Positions 37,305-46,410 of a DNA stretch of 64,000 bases are shown piece by piece. Below the pieces are notes generated by a model, which made no database searches, was not told where the DNA came from, and saw nothing but the letters and a program-made list of their open reading frames with translations. A program made the translations under genes and the position numbers. Every line of letters begins with the position of its first letter. Within the stretch, counting starts at the first letter, position 1. This stretch comes from Streptomyces sp. NBC_01244 (GTDB lineage Bacteria; Actinomycetota; Actinomycetes; Streptomycetales; Streptomycetaceae): assembly GCF_035987325.1 (NCBI RefSeq), contig NZ_CP108488.1, forward strand, positions 9,300,001 through 9,364,000, given 5' to 3'.

Positions 37305-37595
37305 ATGCGCATGGTCCAGGCGTCCTTGCTCCGCATGAACGGCGGCCCCGGTACGGCCAACGAGGCTCACATCCTCGACGAACTGCTGTGGGCCCACGCC
37401 TCGGCGGCCCATCACCTGGAACACCTCCGCGTGCGGCCGGCCCCGTACGGCCTGGGGCTCATGGTCTTCGTACGCGCCGACACGGAAGCCCGGGCCCTGG
37501 CCCGGGCGCACGCGCTCCTCGATGCCGTCCGCCAGCCGCTGCGTGCCCTCGGCTACACCGTGGGCACGACGCCCTCCCCGAACCCCCACCGTTAG
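37305..37595 (+). CDS. small hypothetical protein (96 aa)
   Basis: ATG 37305 (MRMVQASLLRMNGGPGTANE) follows ggaaggg by a normal spacing; GTG 37269 would add 12 residues. The body has a helix (HILDELLWAHASAAHHLEHL) and a beta strand (GLGLMVFVRADTEARALARA), with no cysteine or signal. It resembles small ferredoxin-like fold proteins but no family is named. It is divergent from the LuxR-type regulator across the tandem repeats. Confidence 0.6.
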   Translation: MRMVQASLLRMNGGPGTANEAHILDELLWAHASAAHHLEHLRVRPAPYGLGLMVFVRADTEARALARAHALLDAVRQPLRALGYTVGTTPSPNPHR

Positions 37596-37766
37596 CCGAA
37601 CCCCACCTCCTCCACCTCGCAGGTCTCGGCAGTGCACGGCTTCTCGCTCTCCGAAGTCGCCTCCGTGCGGACCGTGTTGGAGTCGTGCGGGAACTATGGG
37701 CAAGGTCAGGTGGGTCCCGTAGCGTCGGCGGTGCACAGGCCGATCACCGTGATTGCGGGGCAGAGC

Positions 37767-37982
37767 ATGAGGGGGACCGCGCACGCGATCGTCGCCCTCG
37801 CGCTCGCGGCGCCCCTGGGGGTGACCGGGCTCGGCGGCCCGGCCTCCGCGGATGCCGGGAACGGCACCGAGGAGCGCGCCACTCCCTCCCGGCCCGCGTA
37901 CCGCGTCACCTTGTACGTAGACGGCACCGGTACCGGCAGCAGCACCAGCTGGACCGTCTTCCAACGCGGGGAGGAAGCATGA
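37767..37982 (+). CDS. small secreted protein (71 aa)
   Basis: ATG 37767 gives MRGTAHAIVALALAAPLGVT, a signal peptide ending near PASADAG, and a mature part of about 45 residues (AYRVTLYVDGTGTGSSTSWT ending VFQRGEEA) with no cysteine. The last bases overlap the start of the next gene (ATGA at 37979-37982), so the two are translationally coupled. Longer in-frame starts back to 37632 would bury the signal peptide. Function unknown. Confidence 0.6.
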   Translation: MRGTAHAIVALALAAPLGVTGLGGPASADAGNGTEERATPSRPAYRVTLYVDGTGTGSSTSWTVFQRGEEA

Positions 37983-38572
37983 AGGCAGAGATGGTCGCGG
38001 TGCTCGTGGCCGTCGTGGGTGTGGCCGGCACGCTCCTGGCCCCGATCACGACCGCATGGGTCAGTGCACGGACCCGGCTGCAGGAGTTCACCCTGCAGCA
38101 GCGGGCCGCCGAGATCACGCGCCAGGACGAGGAGCGCAGGACGGAGATCGAGCGGAGGCGGACCACCTACATCGCTCTGAACTCCAGCACGCGGCTTTGG
38201 CGCATACGACTCATGGAAGACCTTCGGGCCCTCCGAGCCGGCGGAATCGCAGGCGGACATGCCGAGGAAGCGCGCATCGCCTTCCAGAACGACTACGCGC
38301 AGGCCCAGATGCTGGTTCCGGATCCGGTACTGGACGCCTGCAACCACGTGCGTGAGACTCTGGCCGACGCCCGAAAGCGGATGCTGGGTCTCGCGGCGGG
38401 CGACACGGAGTACGGGGACACCTGGGAGGTCCTCTACGAGTACGTACTGGGCACCTGGGACCTGATCACCGAAATGCAGACGGCGATGCGCCGTGACCTC
38501 GGTATCACCGCGCCGGAGCTGCCGGCCTCGGAAGGACGCCCGACGCTGCCGGAACCCGGCGACACGCAGTGA
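37979..38572 (+). CDS. membrane-anchored coiled-coil protein (197 aa)
   Basis: ATG 37979 overlaps the preceding stop. One hydrophobic N-terminal helix (MVAVLVAVVGVAGTLLAPIT) is followed by a charged coiled coil (LQEFTLQQRAAEITRQDEER continuing RTEIERRRTTY) and a helical body with AEEARIAFQNDYAQAQMLVP. The anchor plus cytosolic helical domain is a common Streptomyces architecture of unknown role. Coupled to the secreted 71-residue protein, suggesting that they work together. Confidence 0.7.
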   Translation: MKAEMVAVLVAVVGVAGTLLAPITTAWVSARTRLQEFTLQQRAAEITRQDEERRTEIERRRTTYIALNSSTRLWRIRLMEDLRALRAGGIAGGHAEEARIAFQNDYAQAQMLVPDPVLDACNHVRETLADARKRMLGLAAGDTEYGDTWEVLYEYVLGTWDLITEMQTAMRRDLGITAPELPASEGRPTLPEPGDTQ

Positions 38573-38725
38573 CCCGACGGCGCCCCTGAGGCGAGCACGC
38601 GGCGGCCGAGCTCCGCCAAACCCGGGAGTCGCTCCGGTCCTTCCGGTCGCTACGGCTTGCTGACGCAGAACACCGGAACCCAACACCGGAACCCCTATGG
38701 CGACCTCCTCTGACGGCCTCCTCGC

Positions 38726-39043
38726 TCAGCACTGCCAAAGGAAAACCGCGTGAGTGCAGGGCTCGCAGGCGAAGGCGTACGCGCTGCCGCCGCCGCCGAA
38801 GTTCATCGACGTGCTGTGAGGGGGGCCTTCCTCAAGCTGAACGATCAAGGGCAGCCGGCGATCGCAGGAGGGACATGACGGAGTCTCGTCGCCCTGGAGC
38901 CAAGCGGGCACCCCGCCGAGCTGCCCGAGTACGTCGGCCTTCGGCCTGCCCGACATCTCGGCCCACGCGTCGCGGGCTCGGCCGTAGTCCGCCTCCTTCT
39001 CCGGTTCCCGGGTGATCGAGCGGACCGTGCTGAGGGTCACCAC
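38726..39043 (-). pseudogene. YwqG/DUF1963-like zinc-ribbon protein, C-terminal fragment
   Basis: The 105-residue frame includes LGQLGGVPAWLQGDETPSCP, the pair CPSCD, LIVQLEEGPPH, MNFGGGGSAYAFACEPC and ends FLWQC, the conserved C-terminal portion of a Streptomyces family with a Cys4 site. In-frame sequence before the start still fits (VGGIALPPEGLQPLPPPQLG) but reaches a TGA at about 39160, and no N-terminal half is found beyond it. The true gene was longer, so this is probably a truncated relic. A second fragment of a similar family lies at 27780. Confidence 0.65.
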
Positions 39044-39165
39044 GCCCTCGTCGACGTCCTCGCCGAGTTGGGGAGGCGGCAGCGGTTGAAGCCCCTCGGG
39101 CGGAAGAGCGATGCCGCCGACGCCGTCCAGGCGACCCCTACGACACCGCCACCGTCAGACGTCCG

Positions 39166-39486
39166 ATGCCGTGCCCGACCACGGTGCGCGCGGTCCTGGA
39201 CGCCGTCACCGGGATGGGCTGGTCGGTGGAGGTCCCGGTCGGAAGCATCACCTACACGATCAACGACGCGGATGACATGTACGAGTGGTACGGCAGTTCC
39301 CCCGGTGAAATCGGCGAGGTGCCGGCACGGCTGGACGACCCCGGGAACCTGCCGTACACCGTGGTCGTCAACCTTTACCACCCGGAGGCCGGGAACGGAT
39401 TCACCACCTCGGGAGGCACCCACCACGGTCCGACGCCGTTCGGTTCCTGGGGCAGTTCGGAGAGACCAGGTTCGGGCGCCTTCTGA
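39166..39486 (+). CDS. hypothetical protein (106 aa)
   Basis: ATG 39166 gives 106 residues with the core VRAVLDAVTGMGWSVEVPVG, then TYTINDADDMYEWYGSS and LPYTVVVNLYHPEAG. Acidic and aromatic, with strand-like segments that could form a small alpha/beta fold; Gly/Ser-rich at the C-terminus. The ribosome site is poor. It could be a cytosolic immunity-type protein, but there is no firm evidence. It faces the minus-strand gene ending at 39494 with seven bases between stops. Confidence 0.5.
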   Translation: MPCPTTVRAVLDAVTGMGWSVEVPVGSITYTINDADDMYEWYGSSPGEIGEVPARLDDPGNLPYTVVVNLYHPEAGNGFTTSGGTHHGPTPFGSWGSSERPGSGAF

Positions 39487-39493
39487 CGGTGGG

Positions 39494-40633
39494 CTAGAAG
39501 ATGTCCAGGCGCCTGCGCTCCGACAGATCCTCGACGATCTCGCGTATCCACGAACTACGGACCTCCGGCAACCGGACCACGGTGTGCAGGAACGTTTTCC
39601 TGTCAGCGCGGAAGAGGTGTCCAGGGCGCGGCGGAAGCGGTTCGTCGCGCAGGACGTCCTCCGGTACGCGGCCCGCCATGGGGGCAGGGAGGTGAGGTGT
39701 GGGGAAGGCCAGCCAGAGCCATACCCCGAACTCCAGCGGGACCGGGTATGCCGATGTGGCCGGACCAGCGGGGGGCCAGGTCTGACCCGTCTGCGGATGG
39801 ACCGGCACGAGGAGGATGTCGGCACCCGGGTCGGGGGCCGGCAGCCCGGGCCCGGCGAGGACGGCGTGCCGCTCCTGCACCCCCGCGGGAAGCAGGGCGT
39901 CGAGGGCTCGTTGGAACACTTCCTCGGTCAGGCCGTTCGGGACCGTCACGGGATGTCCCTCGGAAGCCGCCAAGAGGTGGGCGAGCGCCCGGCCGGCAGC
40001 AGCCTCCCATCTCGGGCTCCACGACCAGTAGTGGCTCGACCCGCTCCACGGCCCTGCCCACGTGGCGATCGGCTCGAGCGGGGCCATGCCTTCCGTCTGC
40101 TCCGTCAGTTCCTTCCAGGAGAGCGGTTCGGTGGTGGCGGTGCCCTCGACGGGGAGGCGATGCACGGCGTTGGGGGCCAGCCACACCGCCTGCCAGAGCG
40201 AACAGTCGTCGATCCTGGTCGCCACGAGCAGGCCGCATACCTCACAGGCCATGTTGGGGCCGTCGGCCCCGTCGATGCCGCAGCAGGCACCCCCGCGCTC
40301 CTCGGGAATCAGCAGGGTGCCGCGGACGTCTCCGGGTGCGATGACGATCGCTCCCGGCGCCCCGTCGGACAGGGCGTGGAGGGGGGCGTAGACACCACGC
40401 GCGGCTGCTTCGTCCGGATCGACTTCTTCCCACTTGCGCCACGGCGGCCCCCAGGGCTCCGGCTCGACGGCGTAGGTCCCGGACTGCATGAGCACCGGGA
40501 GCTGAGCCCCGTTTCCGTACCTCTGATGGGCATGAGCCGGAAGATGGACCCGGGACAGCGGGGCGGTCAACTCGGCACCGCACCCCGCACACACGAAAAC
40601 GAACAACGACCCTCCACCTCGGAACAGCGGCAT
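39494..40633 (-). CDS. hypothetical protein with CxxC motifs
   Basis: A 379-residue frame. Family members known to me from Streptomyces begin at a residue equivalent to VFVCAGCGAELTAPLSRV, so the true start may be TTG 40606 or nearby. Two cysteine pairs (CAGCG and CEVCG) with an additional CC suggest a zinc ribbon in the N-terminal third. The C-terminal half contains DILLVPVHPQTGQTWPP and a Trp-rich WSGSSHYWSWSPRWEAA. No enzyme motif is visible. It lies 93 bases downstream of the nonsense-split gene in the same direction. Confidence 0.65.
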   Translation of the reverse strand: MPLFRGGGSLFVFVCAGCGAELTAPLSRVHLPAHAHQRYGNGAQLPVLMQSGTYAVEPEPWGPPWRKWEEVDPDEAAARGVYAPLHALSDGAPGAIVIAPGDVRGTLLIPEERGGACCGIDGADGPNMACEVCGLLVATRIDDCSLWQAVWLAPNAVHRLPVEGTATTEPLSWKELTEQTEGMAPLEPIATWAGPWSGSSHYWSWSPRWEAAAGRALAHLLAASEGHPVTVPNGLTEEVFQRALDALLPAGVQERHAVLAGPGLPAPDPGADILLVPVHPQTGQTWPPAGPATSAYPVPLEFGVWLWLAFPTPHLPAPMAGRVPEDVLRDEPLPPRPGHLFRADRKTFLHTVVRLPEVRSSWIREIVEDLSERRRLDIF

Positions 40634-40725
40634 CGTCGCAGGTCGGCTACTGGTCGGCCAACGTGTTTTCGTCGTCGCTGTCGCCGGCTGTTGGTCGGCC
40701 TAGACGTATTGCCCCGGAGGGCCCA

Positions 40726-41703
40726 TCAACCTGCCGGGTGCGGTGGTACGGGTACGGGTACGGGCCACAGGGAGTCACCGGACCAGCGGACGGGTCCGTC
40801 CGTGAGCCAGGAACCATCCCCCAGGGGCACCAGGTCGTAGGCGTGGGCCGCTTCAACGGGCATCTCGCCGCTGATCGCGCCCGTCCGCACGTCGATCAGG
40901 TGGTGGCGGAACCACTCTTCCCCGTCCTCGGTCTCACTGCCGAGGACGACCACAGCCGAGTCCCGGGTCAGGTAGCCGCCGCCCCATTCCACGAAGGTGT
41001 CGTCAGGGTCGTACCCGAAGGCCTCGACAGGGAGGGTGAAGAGAACGTCGCCGCTGGGGTGGCTGTGGAAGGCGACGTCCGCCTGCCCGTGGTCGACGGT
41101 CATGAACTGCTCCCCGCCCGGCGCCAGGTCGATCAGACAGCGGTCCGACCACGGGTACGGAACGAAGTCGACCTCACCGTCGGCCCGGGCCGTGCCGCGA
41201 AGCACGACGGAGCCGTCCTGGCCCTCACCGATGTCGAGGTAAACGCTGCCGTCCACGGGGTGCACGAGGTGGCCGGCGCAGTGCCCGACCGTCTCCAGCT
41301 CCCGGCGGGCGAGGACCGCCCCGCTGGCGGCGTCGTAGACGACCCACTGGTCTGCGCCCCCGCGTCCCGCCATCGCGTCAGGCCGGTATGCCCACACCGT
41401 CCGGCTGTCCAGGGACAGCGCACAGCCGGGCCGGTGGCCATGGCGTACGTCGGAGTGCGGCTCGAAGTCCGACGCTCACACCAGGTCACCGGTGCGCGTG
41501 AGGCAGACGATCCCGTTCAAAGTCGTGTACACGACTCGCTCCAGATCGGGCCGGACCACCGACTCCACGACCTCGTCGCCGGCCCTCGGCTGGAACACGG
41601 CCGCGGGCTCCAGCCTCCCGAACCTGCCGGAGTCGATCACGTGGGCAAGGATCAGCCCGTCACGGTGCCGGGTGATGACCTTGCGAGGCGGAGCAGGAAT
41701 CAT
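40726..41703 (-). pseudogene. hypothetical protein split by one in-frame TGA
   Basis: One minus-strand frame runs from ATG 41703 to 40726, interrupted only by TGA at 41476-41478. Upstream it reads MIPAPPRKVITRHRDGLILA to CLTRTGDLV; downstream it resumes ASDFEPHSDVRHGHRPGCAL and continues SLDSRTVWAYRPDAM to PVPVPPHPAG. The stop replaces what is most likely a Trp (LTRTGDLVW is the natural reading), so a single TGG to TGA change inactivated a 325-residue protein. The sequence has repeated strand-turn units (WVVYDAASGAVLARRELETV), as in beta-propellers. No selenocysteine context was seen. Confidence 0.75.
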
Positions 41704-41819
41704 CTGCCGAGGCTAACGCCGCCCAACTCGATGACCTGACCGGAGGGGCCTGAGCCTCACTGACATCGGCTCTGCGCTCGAGTGGTCGTCGCCGTATCGC
41801 TTCGGACGTCTCGTGGCCT

Positions 41820-42164
41820 TCAGGCATCCGGTGACCTGCAGGCATCGGGTGACGGCCGCGGCCGGCCCTGGCCGTGCCGGACATGCCCCACCCATGAATC
41901 CGGGGCCAAGGAGGACCAGGCAACGTCGATCTCAACACCGTGAAGTGTGCGGGTGAGATCCGCCAGCTGCCTGAAGACCATGGCCTGAGCGTCCTCAACG
42001 GTCGCATCGGAGTGCACGGGCACTTTGCCGCATCCGCCGAGGCCGCCCGCTTTGTCGGCCATGAACGTGTACCGCCAAACGCCCTCCCCGACGGTCAGCA
42101 GGACGATCTCCTTCGGTATGCCCAAGGTAGGGCTCTTCTTCTTCGTCTTGGGTCGTCTCGCCAC
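41820..42164 (-). CDS. hypothetical protein (114 aa), basic N-terminus
   Basis: GTG 42164 gives VARRPKTKKKSPTLGIPKEI, a basic start, then VLLTVGEGVWRYTFMADKAG and VPVHSDATVEDAQAMVFRQL. The frame upstream to 42416 lacks protein character. This set occurs as a stand-alone small protein in actinomycetes; function unknown. The Lys/Arg-rich start could contact nucleic acid. It is 116 bases from the split gene's start on the same strand. Confidence 0.65.
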   Translation of the reverse strand: MARRPKTKKKSPTLGIPKEIVLLTVGEGVWRYTFMADKAGGLGGCGKVPVHSDATVEDAQAMVFRQLADLTRTLHGVEIDVAWSSLAPDSWVGHVRHGQGRPRPSPDACRSPDA

Positions 42165-42487
42165 GGTGCCATCTAACCCGACGGGTGGTGCGCGGCCAGG
42201 GACCTGCCCCGGACGACAGTGCGATGTTCGTGGCAGACGCCACGGGATGACCGACTCCGTCGGGACGTACGGGAACATCACGCCGCGCCGGGTGCCCACG
42301 CACCGCACATTCGTAGTCCGAGGTGAAGCCGAGCATCGCCGTGCAGCGGTGAGTAGGGCCGTTTCGGAGTTCGGTCCGGCTGCAGCTCCGGCGGCCAGCC
42401 CAGCCGTAGCATTCATGGGCGTCTCGATGAGCAGTGCCCGAAGCCGCGTCGTCGACCTGGTCCAAGCACCCGTGACAGGGTGAGCAA

Positions 42488-43054
42488 ATGCCGACGACCC
42501 GCAAGCACGTGTCCCACCTCCCCACCGCCCTCACACCGTGGTTGGAAACCACCCAGGCGCACAGCGATCTCGTTGCGGCGAAGGCACTTGTCTACGACCC
42601 CTGCGGGTTCACCTGCTCGCAGCCGGTCCCTGAGCGCGAGAGTGCCGAGTACGCCGCCCACGAATTCACCCTGGACGGCCTCGCCGTCCGGTTCCGTGCC
42701 GCCAAGACGACCCCCACCAAGGTCGGCCAGTTCGTCACCGTCTGGAGGAGGTCCCCGGCCGGGCCCATCCAGCCCTTCGCCGCCACGGATCCCATCGACC
42801 TGTTCGTCATCAGCAGTCGCGACGATCACGACTTCGGCCAGTTCGTCTTTCCCATGGACACACTCCGCCGACACAGTGTCGTGTCGGAGAACGGCTCCGG
42901 CGGGAAAAGGGCCTTCCGCGTCTACCCACCCTGGGTGACCGTCACCAACCGCCAGGCTGGCAATGCACAGGCGTGGCAACTGGACTACTTCCTGTCCTTT
43001 CACCAGGACGAGCCCATCGACTCCGCCCGCGCCGAGGAGCTCTACCACCCGTAG
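42488..43054 (+). CDS. MepB-family protein
   Basis: A 188-residue protein from ATG 42488 behind agggtgag. Family motifs: FTVWRRSPAGPIQPF-like segment (VTVWRRSPAGPIQPFAATDP), IDLFVISSRDDHDFGQFVFP, KRAFRVYPPWVTVTN and QAWQLDYFLSF, in that order. MepB was named for its place in the Staphylococcus mepRAB locus but its biochemical role is not known. No MepA-type pump or MarR regulator lies nearby, so the link to drug resistance does not carry over. Confidence 0.85.
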   Translation: MPTTRKHVSHLPTALTPWLETTQAHSDLVAAKALVYDPCGFTCSQPVPERESAEYAAHEFTLDGLAVRFRAAKTTPTKVGQFVTVWRRSPAGPIQPFAATDPIDLFVISSRDDHDFGQFVFPMDTLRRHSVVSENGSGGKRAFRVYPPWVTVTNRQAGNAQAWQLDYFLSFHQDEPIDSARAEELYHP

Positions 43055-43240
43055 CTCGGCACTGCTGCGTCCCCAAGGCCAGGCCGGCCGCTACGCGATC
43101 GCCAGTCACCGATCATGTCGGAATCACTCGTCCAGAACCGCTGCGGGCCCCACCACCGAAACGGCACGGTGGTCTCAGCAGTGAGCCGGCGCGTAGCCAC
43201 CACCACACCGAGTGAAGGCGTTCCCGTGCGCCATTGCGCG

Positions 43241-43786
43241 TCAGTGGCGGGTGGCGCGGCGCCTTGTGGTCAGGTCCAGCCATCGTTCGCGTACGGCATC
43301 GGCGCCACCGATCCAGTCGGCGAGGGGCAAGCCGTCGTCGGGGGCCGCATCCCCCAGCCAGAAGTCGACGATTTCGCAGAGGTCGGCAAACTCCGTGCCG
43401 GTGACGTGCTGGCGTATCCCCTTGCGGGAAGCCAGCAGTCCCGCCATGTCATCGACGATCGCATAGCGGAAGGCTCGCGCGAACTCGGCATGAGCAGCAG
43501 ATGAGTTGACCCCGTGTACCTCGCAGTCGGCCAGGACTTCCTCGGTGCGGCGATGGACCTCGGAGCTGTCTCCGGCCGCGTTCAGGATTTCTACACAGGC
43601 AAGGAACCGGCGAGCCCAGCTCACGTTGGTCGCCTCGAGGACCCCACGGGCGCCCGTGGCGCTCGCCGGCATGGCAGGGCCTGCCCGGAAGGCGTCCACG
43701 AAGTGCCGTGAAGAAGCCGAGATCGCGATCTCTCCTGGCAGTCTCTGCTCGAGTGACCACGTCAACGACAGGTCGAAGTCGCGCAC
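43241..43786 (-). CDS. hypothetical protein (181 aa)
   Basis: GTG 43786 (VRDFDLSLTWSLEQRLPGEI) gives 181 residues. In-frame codons upstream (YGCWALHARFDDA) also look coding and reach a TGA at about 43860, so the N-terminus may have been lost or may start further up. The protein is all-helical in character (FLACVEILNAAGDSSEVHRR, EFARAFRYAIVDDMAGLLAS) and acidic, with no signal or motif. The 185-base gap to MepB is empty. Confidence 0.55.
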   Translation of the reverse strand: MRDFDLSLTWSLEQRLPGEIAISASSRHFVDAFRAGPAMPASATGARGVLEATNVSWARRFLACVEILNAAGDSSEVHRRTEEVLADCEVHGVNSSAAHAEFARAFRYAIVDDMAGLLASRKGIRQHVTGTEFADLCEIVDFWLGDAAPDDGLPLADWIGGADAVRERWLDLTTRRRATRH

Positions 43787-44053
43787 GGCATCGTCGAACC
43801 GGGCATGGAGCGCCCAGCAGCCGTAGGAGGGCCGTCCTGCTCAAACCGCCGACCTCGACTGCGGACAGCAGGGAGCGCGCGGAGGACCGGTGCATGCAGA
43901 GGAGGCCGGGAGTCCTGCGGGCTGCCGTCGCGAACCGGTCTCCGCTGGCGCTCTGCAACGCCTGGCGGAGATAGGCGTCGTGGGGCCGCACCCGGCAGGA
44001 CCGTTCGGCGCCTTCGGCTTCGGAAAGGCGCCCGCCGCCCGCCGCCCGGCGGA

Positions 44054-45016
44054 TCAGGCATACCGCGTACGCCGCGTACGCCGCGTGGTGAGGGCGAGAC
44101 CGAGAGCCGTGACGGCGAGCGTCAGTAGCGTCACCGCGGCGAGGGCGATCAGCGTCTGGCGGTCCGGGTGCGCCACGGACTGGCCGCGCCGTGCCTGCCA
44201 GGTGAGTACGGCGAACAACCCCGTGTACCAGCACGCGAACGCGCCGACGATCAGGGTCCTGACCCCGTCGTCGAGCCGTCGGCGGAAGAGGGTCCCGTAC
44301 AGGTGCATCACGGCGATGAGCAGCAGTAGGGCGTGGATGGCGTGCATGCTGACCATGTGGGGTACGCGGAGGTCTCCGCCGGTCAGGCTCCAGCCGGTGA
44401 GCGGCATCCCCCGCCCGTCGGGATCGCCGATCCCGTGAGCGCCGCTCAGCACGACCGGGTTCCCGGCCGCGTCCTGGACCGTACGGGGCTCACTGGAGAG
44501 GGTGCTGAGCCAGACCGCCACGGCCATGCCGGCAGCAGCGAGCGTGAGCCCCGCGCCCAGCGCGATGGTGAGTGCCCGGTCGGTGCCGGACTGGAACAGC
44601 ACCAGCGTCCCGATGACCAGGGTGGCCACGAGGAGCGGCATGACGCCGATCGAGAAGGCCGCCGCGACGTTCCGGGCGACGGCGTCGGTGTTCTCGTTGA
44701 AGTGGCTGTAGGTGCCGTGGGCGGCGGCGTAGACGACGGCGCAGACGTCGATCACCCCGGCCACCGCGATGACGCTGCCGGTCCACCAGCCGAGCCGCCT
44801 CGCCTTGTTGAGCCTGCTCAGGAGCCAGGCGAGCGTGACTCCATAGATGCCGAAGGCCATGCCGAACTTCATCGGTTTGAACCAGAGCGATTCACCAAGG
44901 AGTTGACGGTCGTCGACCAGCACGGCGACGGCGCAGAGTAGCGAAATGGCAAACATCAGCGCGGAGTTCAGCATGAGTGGGCGATGCCATTGCGACACTG
45001 CCGGTGAGCGGTTCAC
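44054..45016 (-). CDS. integral membrane protein of unknown function
   Basis: GTG 45016, four bases after ggagga, gives 320 residues; the frame to 45097 is not needed. About eight hydrophobic helices are visible (for example LMFAISLLCAVAVLV, GMAFGIYGVTLAWLL, TGSVIAVAGVIDVCAVVYA, LLIAVMHLYGTL). A conserved-looking polar section between helices has SSEPRTVQDAAGNPVV and HMVSMHAIHALLL. It resembles Streptomyces membrane proteins often placed beside NarL-type two-component systems. It diverges from the sensor kinase with 233 bases between starts and is a plausible target of that system. Confidence 0.75.
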   Translation of the reverse strand: MNRSPAVSQWHRPLMLNSALMFAISLLCAVAVLVDDRQLLGESLWFKPMKFGMAFGIYGVTLAWLLSRLNKARRLGWWTGSVIAVAGVIDVCAVVYAAAHGTYSHFNENTDAVARNVAAAFSIGVMPLLVATLVIGTLVLFQSGTDRALTIALGAGLTLAAAGMAVAVWLSTLSSEPRTVQDAAGNPVVLSGAHGIGDPDGRGMPLTGWSLTGGDLRVPHMVSMHAIHALLLLIAVMHLYGTLFRRRLDDGVRTLIVGAFACWYTGLFAVLTWQARRGQSVAHPDRQTLIALAAVTLLTLAVTALGLALTTRRTRRTRYA

Positions 45017-45249
45017 GGGTCCTCCAGGAGCGGGTGCGGTTCGTGCTCGCCACGCTAGGAAGGGAGCCGCTTCGGCCGCGTCCCCTGCCGGGGGCACCCG
45101 GTGGACCCCGGGAGGGGTGGCTGTCCGGGGCGGCGTACCCCACAGGGACGATGCGCACCCCGCGGTCCGCGGCTAACGTGCGGGCAACAGGGCAAACGGG
45201 GACAGTCGGCTTCCGGAGCCCACCCCGCGGCTGGAAGGACCTGGCAGCG

Positions 45250-46410
45250 ATGCGCCGACCCGCGAACCACCTGAGCACGTGGTGGCAGCCCCGTACGTGG
45301 CGGATGCCGACGGGCCGGCCGCTGCTCGCCCGCCCCGTCGCCGCGGACGCCGTACTCGCCGCGGCCTTCTTCGCCGTCATGCTCGTCGAACAATTGGGGC
45401 CGGCCGCAGGGGCGGACACGGGCACGACGCGCGCCGTCATGTTCGCCGCGGCGGTCGCCGGACCGCTGGCCTGTCGCCGGACCGCGCCGCTGGCCTCGTA
45501 CCTGGTGGGTACCGCGGCCCTGTCCGGCGAAGCGCTGTGGGGTCTGGAGAATCCGCTCTCCCCGTACGCGAACCTGATCGGCCTGTACTCCCTGGGCCTA
45601 CACGCGAGCCGCACCCGGGCCTGGACCGGGCCGTTCGCCGCGTTCCTCGGGATGATCGCCTACTTCACCGGACAGCAGGAACACGACGTCTGGTCCGTGG
45701 TGCCGGCCGGGGTTCTCTTCCTGTGGCTCCTCGTCTGGGCCATCGGCTTCGGCGCCGCGCGGCGCCTGGAGGACCGCGACGCGACCCAGCTCCGGTTTCG
45801 CGAGGAGGTGATCGCGGGGGAGCGCGCCCGGATGGCGCGTGAGCTGCACGACCTCGTCGGCCACACCGTCAATGTGATGCTGATTCAGGCGGGCGCCACC
45901 CGGCGTCTGCTCGACCGTGACCCGGAGCGCGCCCGCGAGGTGCTCGGGCAACTGGAAGACTCCGGCCGCGATGCACTGGAGGAACTCGACCGGGTCTTGG
46001 GCCTGTTGCGCCGCACCGAGCCGGCCGGATCCCGGCCGAGGCTCGGCGACCTGAGCCGTCTCACGGAGCGGATGGCGCAGGCAGGGATCAGCGTGGCGGC
46101 GCAGGTGGATCCGGGCCGGGACGAACTCCCCAGCAGTATCGACATGTCGGCGTACCGGATCGTGCAGGAGGCGCTCACCAACACGGTCAAGCACGCCCGC
46201 GCCGGATCCGCCGACGTGACCGTCCGCCGGGTGGGGGACCGCCTCGACATCGAGGTCAGCGACGACGGCCAGGGCGCAGGCAACGGCTACGAGCCCGGAC
46301 GAGGTCTGCTCGGCATCGCCGAGCGCGTGTCGATCCTGGGCGGCAGGCTCGAACACGGGCAGGGCGAGCAGGGCGGGTTCCGCCTGCACGTCTCGCTCCC
46401 GGTTCGATGA
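45250..46410 (+). CDS. sensor histidine kinase, NarL/DesK type
   Basis: ATG 45250 after ggaagga gives 386 residues. Four to five N-terminal membrane helices (AADAVLAAAFFAVMLVEQLG, then to LFLWLLVWAIGFGAA) form the sensor. The HisKA_3 dimerisation box is ARMARELHDLVGHTVNVMLI with phospho-acceptor His200. The ATPase domain has YRIVQEALTNTVKHA (N box) and SDDGQGAG then GRGLLGIAERV (G boxes). It phosphorylates the coupled response regulator; the ligand is unknown but membrane sensing of cell-envelope stress is typical of this group. The gene overlaps the regulator by ATGA (46407-46410). Confidence 0.9.
   Translation: MRRPANHLSTWWQPRTWRMPTGRPLLARPVAADAVLAAAFFAVMLVEQLGPAAGADTGTTRAVMFAAAVAGPLACRRTAPLASYLVGTAALSGEALWGLENPLSPYANLIGLYSLGLHASRTRAWTGPFAAFLGMIAYFTGQQEHDVWSVVPAGVLFLWLLVWAIGFGAARRLEDRDATQLRFREEVIAGERARMARELHDLVGHTVNVMLIQAGATRRLLDRDPERAREVLGQLEDSGRDALEELDRVLGLLRRTEPAGSRPRLGDLSRLTERMAQAGISVAAQVDPGRDELPSSIDMSAYRIVQEALTNTVKHARAGSADVTVRRVGDRLDIEVSDDGQGAGNGYEPGRGLLGIAERVSILGGRLEHGQGEQGGFRLHVSLPVR

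Noticed and set aside
41476..41478. Selenocysteine insertion at the in-frame TGA
   Set aside because: The position is best read as Trp, no SECIS-like hairpin was seen just after it, and no selenium genes are nearby.
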